Assembly: GCA_003696625.1 (NCBI GenBank)
Contig: RFGR01000112.1
Coordinates: forward strand, 1-45,781
Source of the DNA: Planctomycetota bacterium
GTDB taxonomy: Bacteria > Planctomycetota > UBA1135
Length of the DNA: 45,781 nucleotides
Direction of reading: 5' to 3'
The notes below the pieces were generated by a model that was not told the origin of the DNA, did no database searches, and saw only the letters and a program-made list of their open reading frames with translations. Position numbers and translations under genes: made by a program. Positions 9,493 to 21,323 of this stretch are shown piece after piece. Positions within the stretch are counted from its first letter, which is position 1. Every line of letters starts with the position of its first letter.

Positions 9493-10736
9493 CCGGTCTT
9501 GACGGCGGTCAGCGGGCGAAGGGCGCCGACCAGGTAGGTGGAACCGGTCACGAGCAGCACCTCGGGACCGGCGGGGAGCAGCGGCTTCGGCAACGGCGCC
9601 GCCCGGAAGGCCGGGCCAAAGGCGGCGGCCAGGACCTCGGGCGAGGCCGAGCGCGGATGGTCCCCGGCCGGGCAGGCGAACCAGGCCTCGCCGGCCGGCG
9701 CCGGACCGGGATCGGCGGCGAGAGCCGCGGCCAGGGCGGCGGGGTCCTTGTCGTCGCGGAGCCCTAGAACCACTCCCCGGTTTCGATCGGCGAAGGCGGT
9801 GCGATAGCAGGCCAGGACCGCGCGGAGCGAATCGGGGGAGTGGGCGACGTCGAACAGGACGGTCCGGCCGTCGGTGGCGGTCCGTTCCTCCCAGCGGCCG
9901 GCCTGGCGCAGCTCGTCGGCCGGCAGCCGGTCGAGGGCGGCGGCGGCGGCGGCGAACCGCGGATCGCGCCCGCCCAGTCCCGCCAAGACCGCCCGGGCGA
10001 GGGCGTGGTTCCGCCGCATGTGCGGCTGCGGAAAGGGCAGATCGGCGCGGAGCCCCAGCGACTCCGGCAGCTCGTGCAGCTCCTCCCCGACCGCGGCCGC
10101 CGCCCGGCGCAGGACCGAGGCCGCCGGGTGCCCGGGCGCAAGCCCGCTCCAGCAGGCGGCCCCGGCCTTGAAGATCCCGGCCTTCTCGCCCGCGATCGCC
10201 TCCAGAGAGTCGCCGAGCACCTCGGTGTGCTCCCGCTCGATCGAGGTCACGATCGCCGCCAGCGGCCGGAGGACGTTGGTGCTGTCGGCGCGGCCGCCGA
10301 GCCCGGTCTCGATCACCGCCGCCTCGCATCCCTGGTCCCGGAAGACCAAGAAGGCGGCGGCGGTGAGCAGGTCGAAAAAGGTCTCGCCGCCGGCGGCGGC
10401 GGCCAGCACCGAGGCCAAGGCTGCGGCCAGGGCCGGGTCGGGCGCCGGCCGACCGTCGATTTGGATCCGTTCGCGCCAGTCCTCGAGGTGAGGGCTGAGG
10501 TAGAGACCGGTGCGGAGGCCGGCGGCCCGCAGGCCGCGCTCGAGGAAACCGGCGGTCGAGCCCTTCCCCTTCGAGCCGGCCAAGTGGAGCGCCGGAACGG
10601 CCCGCTCCGGGCGACCGAGGCGCCGACAGAGGGCCTCCATGCCGACCAGATCGAAGCGGGCGGCGCGGGGACGCCGGCAGCGCTCGTAGTCGGTCCGGGC
10701 CGTCAGCCGCCGCCAGAGGGCGTCCAGGCTCTCCAT
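9489..10736 (-). CDS. folC: Folylpolyglutamate synthase / dihydrofolate synthase
   Basis: This Mur-ligase-family enzyme adds glutamate to dihydropteroate and/or folates with ATP. The 415-residue protein has the P-loop GSKGKGS (residues 54-60), then the omega-loop LSPHLEDWRERIQIDG, the FFDLLTAAAFLVF helix, and VIETGLGGRADSTNV, which is diagnostic of FolC. A central IVTSIEREHTEVLGDSLEAIAGEKAGIFK segment follows, with the carbamylated-Lys region and Mg ligands. The C-terminal domain holds DVAHSPDSLRAVL. The start ATG 10736 is fixed by a TAGAAT box 7 nt upstream; longer frames would lie upstream of the predicted transcript start. It is translationally coupled to ispH. Confidence 0.93.
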   Translation of the reverse strand: MESLDALWRRLTARTDYERCRRPRAARFDLVGMEALCRRLGRPERAVPALHLAGSKGKGSTAGFLERGLRAAGLRTGLYLSPHLEDWRERIQIDGRPAPDPALAAALASVLAAAAGGETFFDLLTAAAFLVFRDQGCEAAVIETGLGGRADSTNVLRPLAAIVTSIEREHTEVLGDSLEAIAGEKAGIFKAGAACWSGLAPGHPAASVLRRAAAAVGEELHELPESLGLRADLPFPQPHMRRNHALARAVLAGLGGRDPRFAAAAAALDRLPADELRQAGRWEERTATDGRTVLFDVAHSPDSLRAVLACYRTAFADRNRGVVLGLRDDKDPAALAAALAADPGPAPAGEAWFACPAGDHPRSASPEVLAAAFGPAFRAAPLPKPLLPAGPEVLLVTGSTYLVGALRPLTAVKTG

Positions 10737-10743
10737 CGGCCGG

Positions 10744-10749
10744 ATTCTA
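10744..10749 (-). promoter_or_regulatory. -10 box TAGAAT, leaderless start of folC
   Basis: The minus strand reads TAGAAT, then 7 nt (ccggccg), then ATG. The predicted mRNA begins at or within 1 nt of the start codon. Confidence 0.55.
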
Positions 10750-10807
10750 CGCTTGAGCGCAACCGGCACCCGATCCGATGCTAGGGTTGTAGGAAGCAGC
10801 ACGATCG

Positions 10808-11269
10808 ATGGAAAAACCCTGGAAACCGGCGGATTTCGGCGAACTCGGGCTCCGGCACGAGGTCAACGTCTTCGTCTTCCGGGTCACCGCCACCGGCCTC
10901 GAGTACCTGCTGCTGCAGCCGCCTCCGCGGCAGGAGGAGGTCTGGCGCCCGGTCGTCCACCCGGTCCAGCTCGACGAGGATCTGTGGGAGGCGGCCGTCC
11001 GTGGGGTCCGCGCCGAAACCGGCATCGATCGCCCCTTTGATCTCGTCGGCGTCGGTCCGGCGCCGGTTCTGGACATCGGCGACCTGCGGCTGGTCGGCTG
11101 GCCGTTCGGCTTCCAGGTCCGCGATCCGCTCTGCCCGGTCCGCGACCGTGGCCGCCTCGCCGGCTACTCCTGGCAGCGGTTCGAGGACGCGCTGCGGGTG
11201 ATGCCGATCGCGATCCACCGCCAGAACCTACTCCAGGTCCACTGGCGGCTGCTCGACCACGCCGCCTGA
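10808..11269 (+). CDS. Nudix-fold protein with a degenerate Nudix box
   Basis: The 153-residue protein has the overall Nudix hydrolase layout: EVNVFVFRVTATGLEYLLLQ (first strands), EEVWRPVVHPVQLDEDLWEAAVRGVRAETGI (Nudix helix region) and DIGDLRLVGWPFGFQV. The box GX5EX7REUXEEXGU is eroded. The first Gly is His51, E57 is kept, R65 is kept, the Glu after R65 is Gly66, and of the paired Glu only E70 remains (A69-E70), followed by T71-G72. Loss of metal-binding glutamates suggests reduced or no classic Nudix hydrolysis. AGGA lies 12-15 nt before the ATG, a weak ribosome-binding site. The gene is divergent from folC and convergent with lpxD. The substrate is unknown. Confidence 0.7.
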   Translation: MEKPWKPADFGELGLRHEVNVFVFRVTATGLEYLLLQPPPRQEEVWRPVVHPVQLDEDLWEAAVRGVRAETGIDRPFDLVGVGPAPVLDIGDLRLVGWPFGFQVRDPLCPVRDRGRLAGYSWQRFEDALRVMPIAIHRQNLLQVHWRLLDHAA

Positions 11270-11283
11270 ATCCGGCCGGCGGC
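11261..11283. terminator. inverted repeat between convergent genes
   Basis: GCCGCC and GGCGGC arms are separated by 11 nt that include the Nudix-gene stop and a CCGGCCGG palindrome. There is no T-run. It is a possible weak two-way terminator. Confidence 0.3.
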
Positions 11284-11289
11284 CTTCGC

Positions 11290-12282
11290 TCAGCGCGATC
11301 GCCGCGCCAGGCGGCGCAAGGCCGCCCGCGCCCGCATCTCCAGGGCGAGGTCCCAGGCCGGGTGCCCGCCAACCCGGGCGCCCGGCGGCACGTCGCTGGT
11401 CACCGCGGCCCTCCCCGCCACCTGGGCGCCGGCGCCGATCACGAGGTGGCCGCCGGCACCGGCCTGGCCGGCGAGGAGAGCCCCGTCCTCGACCACCGTG
11501 CTGCCGGCCAGGCCGACCTGACCGCACAGCACCACCGCCCGCCCGAGCCGGCAGTTGTGGCCGACCTGGACCAGGTTGTCGAGGATGCTGCCGTCACCGA
11601 TCTCGGTGGCGCCGAAAGTGCCGCGGTCGATCGCGCAGCAGGCGCCGATCTCGACCCGGTCGCCGATGCGGACGGTGCCGAGCTGGGGGACCTTGACGTG
11701 CTCGCCGCCGTCCTGGACGTAGCCGAAGCCGTCCGAACCGATCACCGTGTTGGCGTGGATCGTGCACTCGCGGCCGATCTCGACCCCCGGGTAGAGGACC
11801 ACTCCGGGATGGAGCCAGGTGCCCTCCCCCACCCGCGCCCGCTCGCCGACCGTGACCCGCCCGAGCAGGACGGCGCCGGCGCCGATCACCGCGCCGGAAC
11901 CGACCACGCAGCCGGGCCCGACGTGGGCGGCGACGGCGACTTCGGCGTCGGCGGCGACCACCGCGCTCGGGTGGACGCCGGCGGCCGGGGCCGAACGCGG
12001 ATGGAGTCGGGCGGCCAGCCGGGCGGCGGCCAGGGCCGGGTCGGCGACCCGGACCACGCAGGGATGGCTATTGGTGTCCGCCTCCTCGGCGGCGAGGAGG
12101 AGGCCGGATCGGCAGTCGGCCGGCAGCGGCCGTCCCGGCGCCAGGAAGGCGGCCGCGTCCGGACCCGCCGTGGCCAGGTCGTCCAGGCGCCGGACGAGCC
12201 GGTCGGCCGGTCCCTCCAGGCGGCCGCCGCAGAACTCCGCCACCTCGGCGGCGGTGAGAGCGGGGGCGGCGGGTTCGGACAT
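11290..12282 (-). CDS. lpxD: UDP-3-O-(3-hydroxyacyl)glucosamine N-acyltransferase
   Basis: LpxD transfers a 3-hydroxyacyl chain from ACP to UDP-3-O-acyl-glucosamine in lipid A synthesis. The 330-residue protein has the N-terminal uridine-binding LpxD domain (about 10-95). A left-handed beta-helix of hexapeptide repeats follows (about 100-300), with the signature GSDGFGYV (182-189) and catalytic His242 in [10 protein letters not shown]-terminal helix ends the protein. The ATG at 12282 is 10 nt after the exchanger stop. A TAGGCT box overlaps that stop and sits 7 nt before the ATG, so lpxD may have its own leaderless transcript as well as operon read-through. Its presence shows that the host makes lipid A-type outer membranes. 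Confidence 0.93.
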   Translation of the reverse strand: MSEPAAPALTAAEVAEFCGGRLEGPADRLVRRLDDLATAGPDAAAFLAPGRPLPADCRSGLLLAAEEADTNSHPCVVRVADPALAAARLAARLHPRSAPAAGVHPSAVVAADAEVAVAAHVGPGCVVGSGAVIGAGAVLLGRVTVGERARVGEGTWLHPGVVLYPGVEIGRECTIHANTVIGSDGFGYVQDGGEHVKVPQLGTVRIGDRVEIGACCAIDRGTFGATEIGDGSILDNLVQVGHNCRLGRAVVLCGQVGLAGSTVVEDGALLAGQAGAGGHLVIGAGAQVAGRAAVTSDVPPGARVGGHPAWDLALEMRARAALRRLARRSR

Positions 12283-12289
12283 CGTCACC

Positions 12290-12295
12290 AGCCTA
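12290..12295 (-). promoter_or_regulatory. candidate -10 box TAGGCT before lpxD
   Basis: The minus strand reads TAGGCT, then 7 nt, then ATG of lpxD. The TAG is also the stop codon of the upstream exchanger gene. Confidence 0.35.
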
Positions 12296-13222
12296 GCCCT
12301 GCAGCAGCCAGGCGCCGAGCAGCCAGGCGGCGACCAAGGCCGCCCCGGCCGGCCGGGTGCCGCGGCCGTTGCGGCCGACCGGGGCCAGCAGGAAGAAGAG
12401 GGCGGTGGCGGCCAGGTTGGCCCAGAGCTGGGGCCGGACGACCTCGCCCGGGACCTCCGCACCCGCGGCCAGGCAGACCGTGCCGCCGACGACCAGGAGG
12501 TTGAACACATTCGAGCCGAGCACGTTGCCGTAGATCGCCTCGGGGTGGCCCTTGCGCAGAGCCAGCAGCGAGGTGACCAGTTCCGGCGCCGAGGTACCGG
12601 CGGCGGCGATCAGGTAGCCGGCGAAGCCCTCGCTCCAACCCAGGATCCCGGCCAAGCCGAGGGCGCCGGCGAGAAAGAGCCGGGAGGCGCCGGCCAGCAC
12701 CGCGAAGCCGACCAGCATGAGCACCGCCTTCAGGCCCGGCGACGGCTCGATCTCCCGCTCCCGCTCCTCGGCGTCGAGCCGGCCGTTGCGCAGGGCTCTC
12801 CGCACCACTCCGCCGTAGGCGAGGAGGAGCAGGATCCCGAACCAGATCGGCGGCCGGCCGCCCGAGCCGAGCACGAACAGCGCCAGCGCCGAAGCAGCGA
12901 GCAGCGCGCCGGCCCCGGGCCCGGACAGGCCGGCCGAGGGCAGACCGCGGCGGCCGCGCACGAGCAGCCCGGAGCCGAAGACGAGGCCGACGTTGAAGGC
13001 GTTCGAGCCGAGGACGTTGCCCAGACCGAGGGCCGGGTAGGAAGGGGCGGCGAAGCCGCTGACGAACAGCTCCGGCAGGGAGGTGCCGAGGGCGAGCAGG
13101 AGCAGTCCGGTCAGCCACGACGGCCAATGCCAGTGGCGGGCCAGCCCGAGGGCTCCGCGCAGCGCGAGTTCGGCTCCGGCGATCAGACCCGCCAGGCCGA
13201 GCAGCAGGTACAGGGCGGCCAC
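12293..13222 (-). CDS. Na+(K+)/Ca2+ exchanger family membrane protein (CaCA superfamily)
   Basis: This 309-residue integral membrane antiporter has about 10 TM helices. The two inverted alpha-repeats are clear: [11 protein letters not shown]...[12 protein letters not shown] in the N-terminal half and [14 protein letters not shown]...[12 protein letters not shown] in the C-terminal half. The paired Glu and Asn residues of these repeats bind the cations. Length and motifs match the bacterial YrbG/MJ0091-type exchangers. The start is GTG 13222, giving [20 protein letters not shown] as the first TM. The promoter is a near-palindromic box shared with the divergent amidotransferase gene. It is followed by lpxD. 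Ion specificity cannot be told from sequence. Confidence 0.9.
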   Translation of the reverse strand: MAALYLLLGLAGLIAGAELALRGALGLARHWHWPSWLTGLLLLALGTSLPELFVSGFAAPSYPALGLGNVLGSNAFNVGLVFGSGLLVRGRRGLPSAGLSGPGAGALLAASALALFVLGSGGRPPIWFGILLLLAYGGVVRRALRNGRLDAEEREREIEPSPGLKAVLMLVGFAVLAGASRLFLAGALGLAGILGWSEGFAGYLIAAAGTSAPELVTSLLALRKGHPEAIYGNVLGSNVFNLLVVGGTVCLAAGAEVPGEVVRPQLWANLAATALFFLLAPVGRNGRGTRPAGAALVAAWLLGAWLLQG

Positions 13223-13230
13223 TTGCCGGC

Positions 13231-13240
13231 CTAGTATAGG
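13231..13240. promoter_or_regulatory. near-palindromic two-way -10 (CTAGTATAGG)
   Basis: The plus strand reads TAGTAT (13232-13237), 11 nt before ATG 13249. The minus strand reads TATACT (13238-13233), 10 nt before GTG 13222. One site can therefore serve both divergent operons. Confidence 0.45.
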
Positions 13241-13248
13241 CGCGGTCG

Positions 13249-14013
13249 ATGATCGCCCGCCCCCGACCGGACGCGCCGCTGATCGGCGTCACCGTCGAGC
13301 TGCTCGACGCGCCCTTCTACGAGGGCCGCCGCCGCTTTCAGCTCTTCACCGACTACCTGCGCTGCCTGCGGGCCGCCGGCCTGAGCGCCGTCCTGCTGCC
13401 GGCCGACGCACCGGCCGCCGAGGTCGCCTGCTGGCTGCCGATTCTGGACGGCCTGCTGCTGACCGGCGGGGACGACCCCGACCTGCGCCCCTTCGGCGGC
13501 CCGCCGCCGGATGAACACTGCAAGCCGGTGCCGAGGGAGCAGCAGGAACTCGGCCTGGCCCTGGTCCGGGCCGCCCGCGCCTCCGGCCTACCGATGCTCG
13601 GGGTCTGCCTCGGGATGCAATTCATGGGCTTGGCCGCCGGCGCCCCCTACTGTCAGCACCTGGAGCAGGCCGAGGACCACCTCAAAGGGGTCCGCCACCT
13701 GGTGACGGCCCGGCCCGGCAGCCGCCTGGCCGCGATCATCGGCCGGGCGCCGATCGAGGTCGCCTCCTACCACCACCAGGCCCTGGCCGGGGCGGGCGAC
13801 GGCCTGGCGGTGGCCGCCACCGCTCCCGACGGGGTGGTCGAAGCGGTCGAGGACTCCGACCATCCTTTCGCGATCGGCGTCCAGTGGCACCCCGAACGGC
13901 TGCCGGAGTCCCCGGCCACCCGCGTCCTGTTTTCCCGTTTCGCGGCCGCGGCGGAGTCCTACCGTAGGGCCCGGGTCGGGGCGGCGACCCCCCCGACCGT
14001 CCGCGACGCATGA
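13249..14013 (+). CDS. Class I glutamine amidotransferase-like hydrolase (PuuD/peptidase C26 type)
   Basis: The 254-residue protein belongs to the gamma-glutamyl-gamma-aminobutyrate hydrolase group. The nucleophile is C120 in GVCLGMQ, with the catalytic His214 and Glu216 in VQWHPE. LTGGDDPDLRPFGG near residue 72 is the family's substrate/oxyanion-side motif. It likely hydrolyses a gamma-glutamyl amide bond of a small metabolite. Its exact substrate is open, since no polyamine genes are nearby. It is the first gene of a four-gene (+) operon; its TGA overlaps the ATG of the next gene. A position upstream of carB might suggest the glutaminase CarA, but it lacks the CarA N-terminal domain, so that was rejected. 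Confidence 0.85.
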   Translation: MIARPRPDAPLIGVTVELLDAPFYEGRRRFQLFTDYLRCLRAAGLSAVLLPADAPAAEVACWLPILDGLLLTGGDDPDLRPFGGPPPDEHCKPVPREQQELGLALVRAARASGLPMLGVCLGMQFMGLAAGAPYCQHLEQAEDHLKGVRHLVTARPGSRLAAIIGRAPIEVASYHHQALAGAGDGLAVAATAPDGVVEAVEDSDHPFAIGVQWHPERLPESPATRVLFSRFAAAAESYRRARVGAATPPTVRDA

Positions 14014-15359
14014 GTCCCACCACCGGCGAAGAGAGACGCCGCCGCCTGCGTGAACTGCGCGGCCGGGAGGCCCGCGACAAGGCGCGGCTGATCTTCCTCG
14101 GCGTCCTGCTGGTCGTCGTCCTCGCCGCCTACTTCCTGGCCGGTCGGGCCCGACGCCGGCCCGAACCGCCGCCGGCGCCGCCGCTGGCGAGCGAGATCGC
14201 CCTGCCGCCGGTCGATCACGAGGCCTTGGCCCGGGTCGACGACTCCACCGACGAGGCCCGGCTGCTGCTCGAGACCGAGGCCTATCGCGATCTCCTCGAG
14301 GTGGCGCGGGCGCTCCTGCCGGCCCACCTCGACGCCCTCGACGAGCCGACTCTGCCCTTCGCTGAGCTGCCGGCGGCCGCCTCCGAGCTGCGCGGCCGGC
14401 CCTTCCGGGTCCGGGGCGAGATCCGGAATCTGCGCCGCCTGAAGCGGCCGCCCTCGCTCACCGAGGAGACCTGGGCCTGGCTCCGCACCGACGACGGCCA
14501 CGACGTCTTCCTGGCCTCGCTCGGCGCCGCCGACGCCGGCCTCGAGGCCGGCGACTACGCGGTGGCCGACGGCTTCTTCTTCAAGCTCTACTCGCAGAGC
14601 ATCGACGGCCGACGGGTGGACGCGCCGCTCCTGGTCGGGCCGCGCCTGCGCGCCTCGGTCCGCAAGGCGCCGCCGGTGACCGAGGTCGATCCGCTGCTGC
14701 TGGCAGAGGTCGAGGACGACCCGCTCGGCACCGACCGGCCACTCCACACCGCCGGCAAGTGGCACCTGCTCGGACTGGCCGCCACCCTGGCCGCCGATCC
14801 CGAGCGCCGGGAGGCCTTCTTCGCCGGCGCCCCGGAACTCGACTACCAGTTGCTCGGCGACCTGGCCCGCAACCCGGCCGCCTATCGCGGCAAGGCCTTC
14901 CTGATTCCGGGTCGCGTGCCGCAGGAGCCGCGCTTCTCCGGCTCGATGCCGGCCGGTGAGAACCCGCTGCGCTGCCGCCGCCTCTGGTTCGGCTGGCTCG
15001 GCAACCCGCTGGTCCTCGGCCAGAACCCGATCCACTTGATCTCGTCCGACGCCTTCCCGATCGACCAGGACGGCGCCCGGATCTACCTCGGCATCTTCTT
15101 CCAGCTCAAGGGCTACCAGGACAAGGAAGACAACTGGCGCCGGGCCCCGGTCTTCGTGGTCGCCGGTGCCCGACCGGCGCCGCGCGAGCCGAACCTGCTG
15201 GTCCAGAACTTCACCTGGGCGGTGCTGGTGGCGGCGATCGTGCTGGCCGGCCTGGTCGCCTGGCTGGCCCGGCGCGACCGTCTCCGCGCCGAACAGGCGG
15301 CGGCGGAGCTGCGCGAGCGGCGGCGGCGGCGGCGGCAGGCCGAAGAACGGGGCGGATGA
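14010..15359 (+). CDS. Unknown two-TM protein with two similar OB-like segments
   Basis: This 449-residue protein is not recognised. A basic, charged N-terminus precedes a TM helix (LIFLGVLLVVVLAAYFLAG, about 27-45). A large, presumably periplasmic region follows, then a second TM helix (VLVAAIVLAGLVAWLA, about 410-425) and a very basic tail with a run of arginines. Two stretches resemble each other: LRGRPFRVRGEI...DDGHDVFLAS...YAVADGFFFKL (about 130-195) and YRGKAFLIPGRV...IHLISSD...IYLGIFFQL (about 293-370). This suggests a duplicated small beta-barrel (OB-like) module. It overlaps both neighbours by ATGA (amidotransferase upstream, aroB downstream), so it is tightly co-translated. The function is unknown. 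Confidence 0.75.
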   Translation: MSPTTGEERRRRLRELRGREARDKARLIFLGVLLVVVLAAYFLAGRARRRPEPPPAPPLASEIALPPVDHEALARVDDSTDEARLLLETEAYRDLLEVARALLPAHLDALDEPTLPFAELPAAASELRGRPFRVRGEIRNLRRLKRPPSLTEETWAWLRTDDGHDVFLASLGAADAGLEAGDYAVADGFFFKLYSQSIDGRRVDAPLLVGPRLRASVRKAPPVTEVDPLLLAEVEDDPLGTDRPLHTAGKWHLLGLAATLAADPERREAFFAGAPELDYQLLGDLARNPAAYRGKAFLIPGRVPQEPRFSGSMPAGENPLRCRRLWFGWLGNPLVLGQNPIHLISSDAFPIDQDGARIYLGIFFQLKGYQDKEDNWRRAPVFVVAGARPAPREPNLLVQNFTWAVLVAAIVLAGLVAWLARRDRLRAEQAAAELRERRRRRRQAEERGG

Positions 15360-16444
15360 ACTGGCCGAGCTACGGCCGCGGGATCCTGCCCGAACTCTTG
15401 CCCAGGTCGCTGGCGGAGCTGGATCCGCCCGCCACCGCCCTGTTCCTGCTCGTCGATCCCAACGCGGCCGCGGCCCTCGAGCCCGCCCTGGCCGAGGTCG
15501 AGCGACGGCTGCCCTGCCCCTGCCACCGGCTGCCCTGGGGCGCCGGCGAGGAACGGAAGACCCCGGCCGAAGCCGAGCGGCTGGCGCGGGAGGCGGTGCG
15601 GCGGGGCGTGGACCGGGCCTCGGTGGTGGTCGGCGCCGGCGGCGGCGTCACCACCGACGTCGCCGGCTTCCTGGCCGCGGTCCTGCTGCGCGGCCTGCGC
15701 TGGGGAGCGGTGCCGACCACCCTCCTAGCCATGGCCGACGCCGCCCTCGGCGGCAAGACCGCCGTCAACCTACCCGAGGGCAAGAACCTCATCGGCGCCT
15801 TCCACCTGCCGGAGTTCGTGCTCGCCGACGTCGCCGTGCTCGCCGGCCTGCCGGAACGGGAATGGCGCTGCGGCCTGGGCGAGGTGCTCAAGTCGGCCCT
15901 GATCGACGGCAGCGAGCTGCTGCCGGTTCTGCGTCGGCTCGACCCGGTCGGACTGAGACGGGCCGGCGACGACGCCCTGGCGCTGGCCGCCGGCGCCGGC
16001 CGGGTCAAGATGCGGATCGTCGAGGCCGATCCGACCGAACAGGGCGAGCGCAAGCTGCTCAACCTCGGCCATACCTTCGGTCACGCCTTGGAGATCGCCT
16101 CGGTGCCGCCCGGCGGCGGCCGGCCCGCCCTGGCCCACGGCGAGGCGGTGGCCCTCGGCCTCCGCTGCGCCGCCCGGCTGGCCGAGGAGATGGAGATCGC
16201 CGCCCCCGGCCTACGCGACGAGGTGGTGGCCCTCGGCCGCCGGCTCGGCCTGCCGGAGAGGTTCCCGGGGCCGCTGCCGCCGGTCGCCGACCTCGCCGTC
16301 CTCCTCCGCCGCGACAAGAAGGCCCGCGGCGGCCGCCTCGATCTGGTTCTGCCGGCCGAGCCGGGTTCCTGCCTGATCGTCCGCGGCGTCGAGGCCGAGG
16401 CGGTGGCCGAGCGGATCCACGCCGAGCTGGAGCCGGAGGGCTAG
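15356..16444 (+). CDS. aroB: 3-dehydroquinate synthase
   Basis: AroB converts DAHP to 3-dehydroquinate, the second step of the shikimate pathway, using NAD+ and a divalent metal. The 362-residue length is typical. The NAD-binding stretch VVGAGGGVTTDVAGFLAA is followed by RGLRWGAVPTTLLAMADAALGGKTAVNLPEGKN, written here as one family block. The metal ligands lie in GLGEVLKSALIDG (Glu), NLGHTFGHALE (His) and LAHGEAVALGL (His). The ATG overlaps the stop of the upstream membrane protein. The TAG stop is part of a TAGAAT box ahead of carB. Identification is firm. Confidence 0.95.
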   Translation: MNWPSYGRGILPELLPRSLAELDPPATALFLLVDPNAAAALEPALAEVERRLPCPCHRLPWGAGEERKTPAEAERLAREAVRRGVDRASVVVGAGGGVTTDVAGFLAAVLLRGLRWGAVPTTLLAMADAALGGKTAVNLPEGKNLIGAFHLPEFVLADVAVLAGLPEREWRCGLGEVLKSALIDGSELLPVLRRLDPVGLRRAGDDALALAAGAGRVKMRIVEADPTEQGERKLLNLGHTFGHALEIASVPPGGGRPALAHGEAVALGLRCAARLAEEMEIAAPGLRDEVVALGRRLGLPERFPGPLPPVADLAVLLRRDKKARGGRLDLVLPAEPGSCLIVRGVEAEAVAERIHAELEPEG

Positions 16445-16447
16445 AAT
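16442..16447 (+). promoter_or_regulatory. candidate -10 box TAGAAT before carB
   Basis: TAGAAT shares its TAG with the aroB stop and lies 18 nt before the carB ATG. GGAG (16456-16459) offers a ribosome-binding site, so this transcript would carry a short leader, unlike the leaderless cases. Confidence 0.4.
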
Positions 16448-16465
16448 GCGAGGCTGGAGCGGAGC

Positions 16466-19710
<3,245 letters not shown>

Positions 19711-19714
<4 letters not shown>

Positions 19715-21285
19715 CCCGCGGCGGCCCGCCGCCGCAGCCCGGCCAGCAGCTCGCGGAACTCCTCGGGCAGCAGCCAGACGGTGGCGGCGGTGGCGGCGGT
19801 GACGCCGGCGGCGATCCCGGCCGCCAGCCCGGGCAGGTGGTCGGCCGCCCCGCCCAGGGCGGCCACCGTGGCCGCCGCCGCCGCGCCGGCCGCCGCCCCC
19901 GGGGCCAGCAGCCGCGGCAGGCGCCCGAGGCGCAGCGGCGGTCCGAGCCCCAGCCGGCCGAGGCCGCCGGCCAGCAGCAGGGCCTGGACCGTCAGCGCCG
20001 CGGCGGTGGCGTAGCCGGCGCCGGGCACGCCGAGGCGCGGCAGGAGCAGCAGGTCGAGGACCAGGTTGACCGGCACCGAGGCGAAGGCGACCTTGGCCGG
20101 GCCGGCGTAGTCGCCGCTGGCCTGGCGCACGCGCGTCAGCAGGCCGCCGACCGTGGCCGCCGGCAGGCACCAGAGGTAGGCGCGCAGGGTGCCGGCGAGC
20201 AGCGCCGAATCCCCCTGCTCGAAGCGGCCGTGCTCGAACAGCACGCGGATCGTCGGCTCGGCCACCGCGTAGAGGCCGGCGGCGGCGGCGACGATCAGGA
20301 TCAGGGCCGACTCGGCGGCGCGCTGCAGGGCTGCGGCCAGCTCGGGACGGCGGCCCTCGGCGGCCAGGCGGGCGAACAGCGGCAGCGCCCCGGTCGCGGC
20401 CGAGATGCCGATCAGGGCCAGCGGCAGTTGCAGCAGGCGGTTGGCCAGGTAGGCGTAGGTGTTCGCCTCGGGGCCGACCAGGATCCAGACCAGCCCCTGG
20501 TCGAGGGCCATGTTGATCTGCACCGCCGCCAGGCCGGCCAGCGCCGGCAGGAAGCTGCGCAGGGTGCGGCGCACCTCGCCGTCCCCGGGCAGGAAGCGCG
20601 GCAGCAACGGGTAGCCGCTGGCGCGCAGACCGGGCACCTGGAGCAGCCACTGGAGCACCCCGCCGGCCAGGACGCCGAAGCACAGCAGCGCCCCCTCGGC
20701 GGCGCCGGCGTGGCCGCCGTCGGCCCCCGGGAAGCCGGCCACGGCCAGCAGGCAGCCGATCCAGACCACGTTCAGGAGCAGCGGCGCCAGGGCCGGGAAG
20801 AGGAAGCGGCCGGACAGGTTCTGCGGCGCCGCGGCCAGGGCCGTGAGGCAGATCGGCAGCGCGTAGGGCAGCAGGATCGAGGCGTAGCGCAACGCCAGGG
20901 CGGTGGCCGGGGCGCCGTCGCCGAGGCGGGCGCGCCAGATCCAGATCACCGCCTCGCCGGCGGCGACCGCCACCGCCAGGGCCAGCGCCAGCAAGCCGTG
21001 GAAGCGCATGTAGAGGCGGCCGGCCCGCTCCGGCCCGCCCTCCTGGCGCGCCCGCGCCAGGGCCGGCTGGATCGCCGCGCCGACCGCGCCCTCGCCGAAC
21101 AGCTTGCGGAACAGGTTCGGCACGATCCAGGCGACGTTGAAGGCACCCAGCTCGGCGCTCATGCCGAAGCTGGCGACCATCAGCGCGTCGCGGACGAAGC
21201 CGAGCACGCGCGAGCCCAGCGTCCAGGCCGAGGTCAGCAGCGCGCCGTGGAAGGCGGTGCGGCCGGTGACGGTGCGGCTGGACAT
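19711..21285 (-). CDS. murJ: Lipid II flippase (MurJ/MviN)
   Basis: MurJ flips lipid-linked peptidoglycan precursors across the inner membrane. The 524-residue, very hydrophobic protein has about 14 TM helices of the MATE-like MOP fold. Family features seen are [33 protein letters not shown] as the N-terminal block, followed by [19 protein letters not shown]. Further on come [30 protein letters not shown] and [21 protein letters not shown]. The gene is divergent from the GT4 gene. TATAAC lies 9 nt before its ATG. The 3' end overlaps carB's stop, and a GC hairpin lies inside its last codons. Confidence 0.93.
19718..19735. terminator. GC hairpin just after the carB stop
   Basis: GCGGCGG-cccg-CCGCCGC is a 7-bp stem with a 4-nt loop, starting 4 nt after the carB stop and inside the murJ 3' coding end. 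There is no T-run. It may terminate or slow carB transcripts. Confidence 0.35.
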
Positions 21286-21294
21286 GCTCGCCGG

Positions 21295-21300
21295 GTTATA
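21295..21300 (-). promoter_or_regulatory. -10 box TATAAC before murJ
   Basis: The minus strand reads TATAAC, 9 nt before the murJ ATG. It is close to the bacterial consensus and allows at most a few leader bases. Confidence 0.4.
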
Positions 21301-21311
21301 GCCGTGCGCCC

Positions 21312-21317
21312 TATCAT
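21312..21317 (+). promoter_or_regulatory. -10 box TATCAT, leaderless start of the GT4 gene
   Basis: TATCAT is followed by 6 nt (cccggc) and the ATG, which places +1 at the start codon. Confidence 0.5.
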
Positions 21318-21323
21318 CCCGGC

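Noticed and set aside
13249-14013. CarA (small subunit of carbamoyl-phosphate synthase) because it shares the operon with carB
   Set aside because: It lacks the CarA N-terminal domain (protein is only 254 aa) and has PuuD/C26-type motifs instead.
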